DNA from: Oscillospiraceae bacterium
Lineage (GTDB): Bacteria; Bacillota; Clostridia; Oscillospirales; Acutalibacteraceae
DNA length: 8,375 nt
Reading direction: 5' to 3'
Assembly: GCA_003517915.1 (NCBI GenBank)
Contig: DOZQ01000007.1
Span: 1 to 8,375 of the forward strand
The position numbers and the translations under genes were made by a program. Shown here piece after piece: positions 1-5,326 of the stretch (its first letter is position 1; each line of letters begins with the position of its first letter). The notes beneath the pieces are model-generated. The model was given only the letters and a program-made list of their open reading frames with translations. It searched no databases and was not told the origin of the DNA.

Positions 1-509
1 CCGTTCTTGCCCTTGTGGTCGCCCGCCAGCGGCGTCGGCCACATACGCATGGTCTGTTCGTCTACCTGTTCCCGCAGATTGCCCGGCCGAGAGCGTCCCT
101 TGCGAAAAGTATTCGCATGATGAATCAAGGCTTCCGGCGAGCGCTGCGGCAAGTGATCCATCGTGTTCGGCGTCGCCCAAATATCCCACGATGAAGCATC
201 GCATACGCTGATGCGGGGCGTCGACGGCACAAGCCGGAAATACAAACGCCCTTGTTTTGTAACCGGCGCTTTCCATGTCAGTAATCGTTTGGTCGAGTTC
301 CATTCCGACGAACCCAGCAACATTTTCTCCAAGCATCCAAGCGGGCCTGAGTTCTTCGACAATTCTAAACATCTGAGGCCAGAGGTGACGGTCGTCCGCA
401 CGGCCTCGGCGCTTCCCGGCCTGAGAAAACGGCTGGCAGGGGAATCCGCCGCTGATGAGCGTGGGCGAGTCGAGCCCGGTTTTTTCTTTGAAACTTTTTC
501 TTGTGACAT
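1..509 (-). CDS. Nested +1-frame ORF inside the methyltransferase gene; possible C-terminal/target-recognition subunit
   Basis: This ORF starts at ATG 509 within the methyltransferase gene, in the +1 frame. It stays open for 169 codons to the window edge. A near-perfect AAGGAG lies at 517-522 with seven-base spacing. Its first 35 or so residues are basic and Ser/Pro rich. Then come CLELSKNSGPLGCLEKML (47-64), EWNSTKRLLTWKAPVTKQGR (69-88), LYFRLVPSTPR (89-99) and two W-x-T-P motifs (WATP 111-114, WPTP 157-160) flanking TMDHLPQRSPEALIHHA. From memory, such strings occur in phage and prophage proteins annotated as cytosine methylases, usually just after the catalytic half. The overlap is therefore probably a real dual-coding arrangement, giving a two-subunit enzyme of the kind known for M.AquI. 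A frameshifted single gene is the alternative, but the private ribosome binding site and long dual-open stretch argue against it. Confidence 0.62.
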   Translation of the reverse strand, partial: MSQEKVSKKKPGSTRPRSSAADSPASRFLRPGSAEAVRTTVTSGLRCLELSKNSGPLGCLEKMLLGSSEWNSTKRLLTWKAPVTKQGRLYFRLVPSTPRISVCDASSWDIWATPNTMDHLPQRSPEALIHHANTFRKGRSRPGNLREQVDEQTMRMWPTPLAGDHKGKN

Positions 510-699
510 CGCAAATCTCCTTCCATTTTGGCACATGAGGCCAATGTTTTTCTAATATTTTGGTGGGGTAATCGGCATTGTCGCACTGCGCGACTGTGGA
601 AAATCCCGCCCATTCCGCGGCTAGATCAATCCCGCCGATGCCGGTAAACAGGCTTAGATGAGTTAAATCCGTGTGATTATGACGGTTGCTATTTGGCAT
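1..699 (-). CDS. DNA (cytosine-5-)-methyltransferase, phage type, 3' part beyond the window
   Basis: It methylates the C5 position of cytosine in a specific DNA site using S-adenosylmethionine. Reading from ATG at 699, 233 codons stay open to the window edge. Motif I (LSLFTGIGGIDLA, residues 15-27) binds AdoMet. Motif IV (GGFPCQPFS, 84-92) carries the catalytic Cys88. Motif VI is GENV (124-127) and motif VIII is QRMR (164-167). The start is fixed by AAAGGAG at 706-712, six bases upstream. After motif VIII (about residue 175 on) this frame no longer looks like a methyltransferase, whereas the +1 frame gives phage-methylase-like sequence, so the target-recognition part may be supplied by the overlapping ORF at 509. 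The gene follows the AAA+ gene after a 282-base gap and probably has its own promoter. Family assignment is secure; target site and restriction partner are unknown. It is more likely an orphan phage or element methylase than half of a restriction system, because no nuclease gene is seen. Confidence 0.93.
   Translation of the reverse strand, partial: MPNSNRHNHTDLTHLSLFTGIGGIDLAAEWAGFSTVAQCDNADYPTKILEKHWPHVPKWKEICDVTRKSFKEKTGLDSPTLISGGFPCQPFSQAGKRRGRADDRHLWPQMFRIVEELRPAWMLGENVAGFVGMELDQTITDMESAGYKTRAFVFPACAVDAPHQRMRCFIVGYLGDAEHDGSLAAALAGSLDSSCEYFSQGTLSAGQSAGTGRRTDHAYVADAAGGRPQGQER
517..522 (-). promoter_or_regulatory. Internal ribosome binding site for the nested +1-frame ORF
   Basis: AAGGAG sits inside the methyltransferase coding sequence, seven bases before ATG 509. 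Strength and spacing match the other sites in the window. It is the main evidence that the nested frame is translated independently rather than being a frameshift artefact. Confidence 0.65.
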
Positions 700-705
700 A
701 GTTGA

Positions 706-712
706 CTCCTTT
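706..712 (-). promoter_or_regulatory. Ribosome binding site of the methyltransferase
   Basis: AAAGGAG lies six bases before ATG 699 on the minus strand and decides the methyltransferase start. Confidence 0.8.
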
Positions 713-833
713 CGCGCGTTATTTTTCTGCCTTTTGGCCGTGCCGTTTATACATGATTGAGGTCACGGCGGCAAGGATTTTTAGCTTTGGCTTTTGGAGC
801 GATGAGACAGGGTGTATATGGGGTCAAAGTGCC

Positions 834-864
834 ATAATTTCACATGATTGTTTGCTGCTGTCAA
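834..864 (-). promoter_or_regulatory. Candidate sigma-A promoter for the methyltransferase
   Basis: On the minus strand a perfect -35 TTGACA (864-859) is followed after 19 bases by AATTAT (839-834), a four-of-six -10 preceded by TGTGA. The spacer is slightly long. Transcription would start near 827, giving a leader of about 130 bases. The rest of the gap between the AAA+ gene and the methyltransferase (700-981) is AT-rich and shows no convincing gene. Confidence 0.4.
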
Positions 865-981
865 GTTTATAAATATAACCGCGATAATTTGTCGAGTGGC
901 GACTTTCGTGCTTCAAAATATCAAAATACATTGAATCTGGAAATTATTTGTGATATCATGAATGCTAAGAAAACTTCACAG

Positions 982-2424
982 TTATGGGGAGATAATCACC
1001 GGAGCGTCTATGCTGCCTTCAAGCCGGACAGACTGCCCGACGTGGCGTGTACCGGCCTCCGAGAACGCAGCCGCGAGATATCCCTCAACAACACTTTTAT
1101 ACGAACGGACGGTCAGGGCGTCTTCGGCAACGGAAGCGTTGATCAGCGACTGCATGACCGGCGCCGCGATGTGTGTCAGCTTTATGCCGTATTCAAGCCC
1201 GGTCGCAATCACCTGTTTCGCGAGAATCCTGATTTTGGCCTCATCCGTTAATTCCTGAAACTCCACAAAACAGTTGAATCGGCTGGCGATTTCACGCAGC
1301 ACACCTGTCTCGACAAAAGCCTTCCTCGCGGCCTCCGTGTCGCGGTAAATACGCTGAGTCAACGTGTCAAAGCTATTATCCGTAGGCTCTTCGCGATAAT
1401 CGGCCTCGACGGCGCTATCCTGAACGCGGAGATTTTCGACATCGTCAGTCCGCGCAAAGCCAAACTTGCCTTTATTGGCTGTGTTTCCGAGACAAAAATT
1501 CGAGGTAAACACAAAAATGCAGCGGCGAAAATCATATTCACGGGAATGATCCGCCAGCTCTTTTCGGGCGGCGCACCGGCCCTCGTCCAGAACGGACATA
1601 AAGGTTTTCAGCACCTCCGGATGGGCTTTGTCCAGCTCGTCAAAGATAAAAACCGTATAAGGATTATGGACTGCCGCTTCAAACACAGGCGCGTCATCAT
1701 ATCCGACATAACCCGGCGGGGAGCCGGTCAGCCGATAAACGCTGTGTGCTTCGGTAAAGGTATTCAGCTCCGTCCAGACGGTCGTGTAAGTATTGCGGCC
1801 AAGGCGTGACAGGATTTTTGCGAGCGCCTTTGCCGTCTCGGACTTTCCGGTACCCGTCGGGCCATGGCAGATCAAGGATAGCGGCCTTCGCGGGGAACGC
1901 TTGCTTATATGAAGAAAAGTCTGATGTGCGATGGTCGCAACCGCTTTTTCCTGACCCATTATCTGCTTTTCCATCTCGCGCTGAATCACTGTATAATCCG
2001 GAATAGATAGAACCGATTTTTCAGGCGGAGAAATCTTGTCCATGTTGACGACAGCGTCCAAATCATATAAGTCATTTTCCTGTGTGGGCGTTATTTCATT
2101 GGGCTGCGCTGCGGGAACCGAATCGGAGGGCAATGCCTGAAAAAAGCGCTTCATCTTGCAGAAGGTTTCAAAAAACTGATGCGGGCCGCCGCTTAAAGCT
2201 GTCATTGCCCGGTTGTTGCCGGAGTAGCGGACAGACCCCTCCAAAAATATCACATAATATGCCGACTCTTTATAAAACCCGGCTGTGGCCTGTGCCGGCA
2301 GGCATCCCGCCGGCAGCTCACAGTTCTCGAACCGGAGCGCCTGCCTGCTCGGCAGAGCGTCGATCCTTTGTTGCAGCGCGCGGTAATCTCGATCGGAGGC
2401 CCGCGCGAACTCAGCTAATTTCAT
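982..2424 (-). CDS. ClpB-D2-like AAA+ ATPase/unfoldase with an unrecognised N-terminal domain
   Basis: A 480-residue protein with one AAA+ module of the Clp/Hsp100 second-domain type, expected to remodel or unfold proteins with ATP. Walker A is GPTGTGKS (188-195) and Walker B is FIFDELDKAH (259-268). A GYVG pore-loop motif is at 238-241 in SPPGYVGYDD, sensor 1 is at Asn309 (FTSN), a likely arginine finger is Arg382 (ASRF), and a sensor-2-like Arg440 lies in the small C-terminal subdomain. All key residues are present, so it should be active. Residues 1-150 match no Clp N-domain I know; they contain CELPAGCLPA (35-44) and a short beta-rich stretch. No ClpP-binding IGF/L loop was recognised. 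ATG 2424 is preceded by GGGGAGG with six-base spacing and overlaps the end of the JAB-E1 gene by 14 bases, implying translational coupling. It may unfold conjugated or tagged substrates made by its neighbours. The AAA+ call is secure; the role is inferred. Confidence 0.92.
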   Translation of the reverse strand: MKLAEFARASDRDYRALQQRIDALPSRQALRFENCELPAGCLPAQATAGFYKESAYYVIFLEGSVRYSGNNRAMTALSGGPHQFFETFCKMKRFFQALPSDSVPAAQPNEITPTQENDLYDLDAVVNMDKISPPEKSVLSIPDYTVIQREMEKQIMGQEKAVATIAHQTFLHISKRSPRRPLSLICHGPTGTGKSETAKALAKILSRLGRNTYTTVWTELNTFTEAHSVYRLTGSPPGYVGYDDAPVFEAAVHNPYTVFIFDELDKAHPEVLKTFMSVLDEGRCAARKELADHSREYDFRRCIFVFTSNFCLGNTANKGKFGFARTDDVENLRVQDSAVEADYREEPTDNSFDTLTQRIYRDTEAARKAFVETGVLREIASRFNCFVEFQELTDEAKIRILAKQVIATGLEYGIKLTHIAAPVMQSLINASVAEDALTVRSYKSVVEGYLAAAFSEAGTRHVGQSVRLEGSIDAPVIISP

Positions 2425-3871
2425 CTCGAACCTCCCCGCGCCAATCCGTGCGCGTATCCTTGATTTTTCCTTTCAAGGCCGGCAAATCTCCGGTACCGCC
2501 GCAAAGCGGGCAGGTCGGGTAACCGGTCGCCTCATTATTAGGCGTCTGCGGAATCCATATAGTCTCGTCAAAAAAGCCAAATTCAGGGTTTGCGGCATCC
2601 TCGAAGATATTCAGGCCGAGAGCTTCACCGGCCAAAGGGTTCATGCGGATCATCACAAAATTCCGGTCGGCAACCTTGTCGAGCATATCGTTATACACAC
2701 AGGATTTATCCTCGCGGTAAAGCAGAAGCATCAGCGCGATTTGGCCCTTTGTGGCATTGACGCGGGTGATCGCGAAAATGGGTGTGCCGTCTGAGGTGAC
2801 ATCGTTTTTGTAACCGCTTTCATATGCTTCGTATCGGCTGTTCATGGCACAGCGCGGGCAGCCGCTGTTGGTGACACCCGGATAACTGAAATAGATTTCC
2901 GCCGCCATGCCGCCGCGATAGAGCTGCGCCGCTAAATATGGCGTACCGTACCGCATGGCCAATGCCGCAGACCGGGCCTGAGCGTGAAAGCTGTCGGTGC
3001 AGCCGCAAATCAGTACGTCGGTCGGACTTTTACATAACACCTTTCCGACAATGCCCGCGAACTCGTCGTCGGTCATGGAATCGTCAAGGAATCTTGGCAC
3101 GACGGTCACATTGGCCGCTGGGTTGATGTCTAGAATCCGCTCACACACGACCTCGGCTTTGCTGCGGCCCAGCTCGCTTACAAAAACCTGTTGTGTGGCG
3201 AGGTTGGTCGCGGCGACCGTATCGCCCTCGATCAGGACAAAATTGCCAACGCCGCTCCGCGCCAGTTCCTCTACGAAAGCCCGTGTGCCGCCCAAGCCAA
3301 CGCAAACGACGGTTTTTCGGCGTAAAACATCAAGCGGATATAAAGATTCAATCCGGTCAAACCGTGGTTTAATGAGCTTATCTTGGTGTTTGCGGTTTTT
3401 ATCGTTTAGCCTACGGGTGTATTCCCGAGCCACCGCGATGGGCTGCGGGCGGCAATGGACACATTCTTCGAACATATACGGAAAGAGCTCTATCGTACCG
3501 TCCGCTGGATTTTTAACGTTAACGATCGGCATAAAGAATTTTCCGCGGACATCCAGCGCTTTCATAATGGCTTTTACATATTGAAAATCCCCCTCAGAAG
3601 GCTTTGTATGCCCCTTCGGATGTGAATGAATTACACCGACAATTTCAATGTCCTTGGCGTTCCACCCGGTAATCACCTGATTGATCACAGCGGTGTCGGG
3701 CGAATATGTACCGCCGGTGGTGTGCGCGGAGTAGTCGAAATAATAGTGGTCGACGGTTTTTCCGCCGTCGCCGGAACCGAGGATTCCGCCGGTTTCTGCA
3801 GGGTGGCGGCCGATCGTCCCGCAAATTTGGTCATAAACTTGCTTGGTGATAGTGAGCTCCATTGCTGACAT
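2411..3871 (-). CDS. JAMM/JAB metalloprotease fused to an E1/ThiF-like adenylating domain
   Basis: A 486-residue fusion of two ubiquitin-pathway activities. The N-terminal JAB domain (about 1-135) has Glu26 in AETGG and a perfect H-x-H-x10-D zinc motif: His82, His84, Asp95, with Ser92 in PSEGD. It should cleave isopeptide or C-terminal peptide bonds. The C-terminal domain (about 180-470) is E1/ThiF-like: nucleotide loop GLGGTR (192-197), Asp217, Asn223, Lys238 and Asp293 in CTDS. Paired CxxC motifs at 338/341 and 454/457 are the usual structural zinc site. The arginine of the N-x-x-R-Q motif is replaced by Thr226, a departure from most E1s. An extra CxxC (137/140) lies in the linker. A GTG at 3880 is also in frame, but it overlaps the GAGGAG at 3880-3885; ATG 3871, eight bases after that site, is preferred. 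It starts five bases after the E2-like gene and overlaps the AAA+ gene. Architecture is secure; substrate unknown. Confidence 0.93.
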   Translation of the reverse strand: MSAMELTITKQVYDQICGTIGRHPAETGGILGSGDGGKTVDHYYFDYSAHTTGGTYSPDTAVINQVITGWNAKDIEIVGVIHSHPKGHTKPSEGDFQYVKAIMKALDVRGKFFMPIVNVKNPADGTIELFPYMFEECVHCRPQPIAVAREYTRRLNDKNRKHQDKLIKPRFDRIESLYPLDVLRRKTVVCVGLGGTRAFVEELARSGVGNFVLIEGDTVAATNLATQQVFVSELGRSKAEVVCERILDINPAANVTVVPRFLDDSMTDDEFAGIVGKVLCKSPTDVLICGCTDSFHAQARSAALAMRYGTPYLAAQLYRGGMAAEIYFSYPGVTNSGCPRCAMNSRYEAYESGYKNDVTSDGTPIFAITRVNATKGQIALMLLLYREDKSCVYNDMLDKVADRNFVMIRMNPLAGEALGLNIFEDAANPEFGFFDETIWIPQTPNNEATGYPTCPLCGGTGDLPALKGKIKDTRTDWRGEVRDEIS

Positions 3872-3876
3872 TAAAA

Positions 3877-4206
3877 TCACTCCTCGTTACTTTTTAATAA
3901 GCGTTTGACAATTTCATCGAAATCGACGCCGCTGCGGATGTAAAGCGCGGTGGCGTCCGACCATAAAGAGGCCACCGCTTTGGCCTGTTCAAACGTGGCA
4001 ATCCGGCCCGCCCAACAGATATAGTCGTAAGTCTCACCGGAGGTATGCAGCCGGTGGGTCGCGTGGAACGAGGTGTTCCGAGCTTTGTAATCCATGCGGT
4101 TTATGATGTATATCCGCCAGCCGATAGCAGGGCCGCCGTCCATAAAGACGAAATCCATTTGCAGCGACCGGTCACCGGTGGTATAGCCGATTCTTTGGTA
4201 AGTCAC
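3877..4206 (-). CDS. Small protein, candidate E2-like (UBC-like) carrier
   Basis: A 109-residue protein starting at GTG 4206, with GGGAGG eight bases upstream. I do not recognise it firmly. The visible order is two beta-strand-like stretches (LQMDFVFM 15-22; WRIYIINRMDY 30-40), then FHATHRLH (47-54), YICW with Cys64, then an amphipathic helix (TFEQAKAVASLWSDATALYI, 71-90). Strands, a His-rich loop, a single cysteine and then a helix recall the layout around the catalytic cysteine of E2 enzymes. Cys64 is the only cysteine. It lies immediately before the JAB-E1 gene, where E2 homologues often sit in bacterial ubiquitin-like operons. No signal peptide or membrane segment is seen. The gene is very likely real; the E2 reading is an inference from pattern and context. 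The alternative is an unrelated small adaptor. Confidence 0.8.
   Translation of the reverse strand: MTYQRIGYTTGDRSLQMDFVFMDGGPAIGWRIYIINRMDYKARNTSFHATHRLHTSGETYDYICWAGRIATFEQAKAVASLWSDATALYIRSGVDFDEIVKRLLKSNEE
3880..3885 (-). promoter_or_regulatory. Ribosome binding site that decides the JAB-E1 start
   Basis: GAGGAG forms the last Glu-Glu codons of the upstream gene and sits eight bases before ATG 3871. Because it abuts the in-frame GTG at 3880, that GTG cannot be the start it serves. Confidence 0.7.
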
Positions 4207-4252
4207 AGTTTTTACCTCCCTTCATGTAAAATCCGACGCCATTAAGGGATGC

Positions 4253-4293
4253 GGCGGAATCCGCACGGGAACAAATATTGCTCGGATTCCGCC
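4253..4293 (-). repeat. 11-bp inverted repeat between the repeat peptide and the E2-like gene
   Basis: Perfect arms GGCGGAATCCG (4253-4263) and CGGATTCCGCC (4283-4293) enclose 19 bases. There is no T-run on either side, so it is not an intrinsic terminator. It lies between the peptide stop (4305) and the next ribosome binding site, where an mRNA hairpin could protect or partly separate the peptide message. An operator is also possible. Confidence 0.55.
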
Positions 4294-4304
4294 CAAATCA
4301 CGGT

Positions 4305-4409
4305 TTAGCAGAATGTGCCTTCCGGCAGGTTCCCCTGACGGCCGCCGCAGAATGTGCCTTCCGGCAGGTCACCCTGACGGCCGCCTGTGCTGCATATGTA
4401 TTTCAGCAT
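4305..4409 (-). CDS. 34-residue peptide with two 13-residue tandem repeats, Gly-Gly containing
   Basis: A short ORF starting at ATG 4409, preceded by GAGGTG (4417-4422) with seven-base spacing, ending in TAA at 4305-4307. After the leader MLKYICST come GGRQGDLPEGTFC (9-21) and GGRQGNLPEGTFC (22-34), so the peptide ends in Cys. The two 39-base units differ at two adjacent bases, giving one silent change and one Asp-to-Asn change. The in-frame repeat, stop and ribosome binding site support real coding. It is the first gene after the sigma-like regulator and precedes the candidate E2, JAB-E1 and AAA+ genes, where a modifier or substrate gene would be expected. It is too short for a beta-grasp ubiquitin fold. 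I do not recognise it in any family. It could be a modifier precursor, a modified peptide substrate, or a small leader peptide. Confidence 0.68.
   Translation of the reverse strand: MLKYICSTGGRQGDLPEGTFCGGRQGNLPEGTFC
4308..4385 (-). repeat. Tandem repeat, two 39-bp units
   Basis: Units at 4308-4346 and 4347-4385 match at 37 of 39 positions. The differences are adjacent. The unit length is a multiple of three and lies wholly within the small peptide gene, so it is an in-frame internal duplication. Confidence 0.95.
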
Positions 4410-4487
4410 TTATCTTCACCTCTTTTCGTTTTTGATTTGAAGGCCTTCACTATCCAAAGGACAAAAGATTATGAGTTGAGTACAATA

Positions 4488-4955
4488 TCAGCGGAAATGT
4501 TCTAATTCTTTTTTCAGCTGTGCAAAGAGCTTGTTTTTACGGTTATTAACGCATTTTTGCGAAAGGCCCACTCGGGCGGCAATCTCGCGCTCAGAGAATC
4601 CGGCGCTGAACAGCATGATGATTTGGCGGTTTTCCGGCTCAAATTTATTGATGGTACCATATAGCGCCTCAAGCAGCAGCTTGTTCTCTACGAGTTGTGA
4701 TATATAGACGGGTTCGGGAACCTCATAGCCGTCTTCGTTGATTTTTTCCAATGATACAGGCCGCCCGTCGCGGTCTCCATTGCAAAGGCGGCAGTTTTTC
4801 ATGCATCGCCGGCCGTTTTCATCCCGGCAGCGCCCCGCTCGCTCTTGCTGCTTGTGTTCCGCCCAGACCGGGCGCTTATATGCAAAGTAAACTTCTTCTG
4901 TGACGGCGACCTGCTCGCCGTTGATTTCGAGATAACGCTGCTTATTGTTTGTCAT
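4488..4955 (-). CDS. Sigma-70 region 4-like transcription regulator of mobile elements
   Basis: A 155-residue protein whose C-terminus (about 103-150) looks like sigma-70 region 4: a helix ending FEPENRQIIMLFSAGFSEREI, then the helix-turn-helix IAARVGLSQKCVNNRKNKLF. No region 2 is present, so it is not a complete sigma factor. The N-terminus (YLEINGEQVAVTEEVYFAYK, 8-27) is of a kind I associate with small sigma-like proteins in Firmicute phages and conjugative elements. A cysteine cluster (Cys43, 51, 55, 58) could bind zinc. ATG 4955 follows AAAGGAG (4965-4971) by nine bases. It begins just downstream of a strong terminator and structured leader, and heads the peptide/E2-like/JAB-E1/AAA+ set, so it may control that set. 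The HTH call is strong; the regulatory target is inferred. Confidence 0.85.
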   Translation of the reverse strand: MTNNKQRYLEINGEQVAVTEEVYFAYKRPVWAEHKQQERAGRCRDENGRRCMKNCRLCNGDRDGRPVSLEKINEDGYEVPEPVYISQLVENKLLLEALYGTINKFEPENRQIIMLFSAGFSEREIAARVGLSQKCVNNRKNKLFAQLKKELEHFR

Positions 4956-4973
4956 GGTTAACGGCTCCTTTGA

Positions 4974-4991
4974 TTTTCAGATTTCTGAAAA
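4974..4991 (-). repeat. Perfect 7-bp hairpin before the sigma-like gene
   Basis: TTTTCAG and CTGAAAA flank a four-base loop, directly between the larger inverted repeat and the ribosome binding site of the sigma-like gene. It could be an operator dyad or a leader hairpin. Confidence 0.5.
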
Positions 4992-5091
4992 CCGCGAGAG
5001 CCGTCCTGATTTATCCACGGAGACAAATAAAAAAGACGACCGAAGATGCCTTATAAAAGGCATCCGCAGCCGTCAATGCGGTCTCTCGCGG
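4992..5091 (-). repeat. Outer inverted repeat enclosing the terminator
   Basis: CCGCGAGAGCCG (4992-5003) pairs with 5079-5091 with a single bulged base. The 75 bases between contain the complete terminator hairpin. On the minus strand the outer stem runs into TTTTC. The nesting suggests a folded leader RNA in the 5' region of the sigma-like gene rather than a bare terminator. Confidence 0.6.
5029..5074 (-). terminator. Rho-independent terminator upstream of the sigma-like gene
   Basis: On the minus strand an 18-base arm (5074-5057) pairs with 5052-5035 around a four-base loop, with one mismatch and a few G-T pairs, followed by six T residues. It would end transcription coming from the 53-residue gene at 5281, or act as an attenuator for the sigma-like gene. 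It has no T-run on the plus strand. Confidence 0.85.
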
Positions 5092-5119
5092 ATCAGATAT
5101 ATTTAGGGTTATGTATGTA

Positions 5120-5281
5120 CTATGCCGGTTTTTTGCTGTTGGTAACCTGTGGTTTGCCACCGGGACTCCAATGAATTAGGGAGACACATTTTTTGGTTTT
5201 GATCTCAAGAACAATGCCGTCTGTGGATTCGTAAATCCGGCATATGAGTTTACCGTCTGCGTTACGAATATCAGTGTACAT
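5120..5281 (-). CDS. Small 53-residue hypothetical protein
   Basis: An ORF from ATG 5281 to TAG 5120-5122, with AAGGAG (5290-5295) eight bases upstream. The sequence alternates short beta-like stretches (KLICRIYES 11-19; GIVLEIKTK 22-30; VSLIHWSPGG 33-42) and ends in a polar Lys-rich tail. It resembles, by general impression, small conserved proteins of Firmicute phages and conjugative elements, but I cannot name a family. There is no signal peptide or membrane segment. The strong terminator at 5029-5074 follows its stop by 45 bases. It is transcribed away from the NB-ARC gene, and only 45 bases separate the two if the latter starts at 5327. The gene is likely real; function unknown. Confidence 0.7.
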   Translation of the reverse strand: MYTDIRNADGKLICRIYESTDGIVLEIKTKKCVSLIHWSPGGKPQVTNSKKPA

Positions 5282-5326
5282 TTACCTCACTCCTTTTACT
5301 ATGCAGCACAAGTCATTGCGTTTGGT

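Noticed and set aside
719..823. Minus-strand open stretch ending KRHGQKAEK with a stop 19 bases before the methyltransferase ATG
   Set aside because: It is bounded upstream by an in-frame TGA at 824-826. The only start codons are an internal GTG and an ATG near its end, with no ribosome binding site. It could be a fossil, but not a supportable gene.
3878..3880. GTG at 3880 as the start of the JAB-E1 gene
   Set aside because: The ribosome binding site GAGGAG ends at this codon, leaving no spacing. ATG 3871 has the correct eight-base spacing.
4308..4385. Tandem 39-bp units as a possible CRISPR or iteron array
   Set aside because: Only two directly abutting units without spacers, in frame inside a small ORF; this fits a duplicated peptide module better.
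4278..4505. Plus-strand ORF across the tandem repeat
   Set aside because: It is antisense to the small peptide and the end of the sigma-like gene, with no ribosome binding site. The minus-strand reading has a good site and a matched stop.
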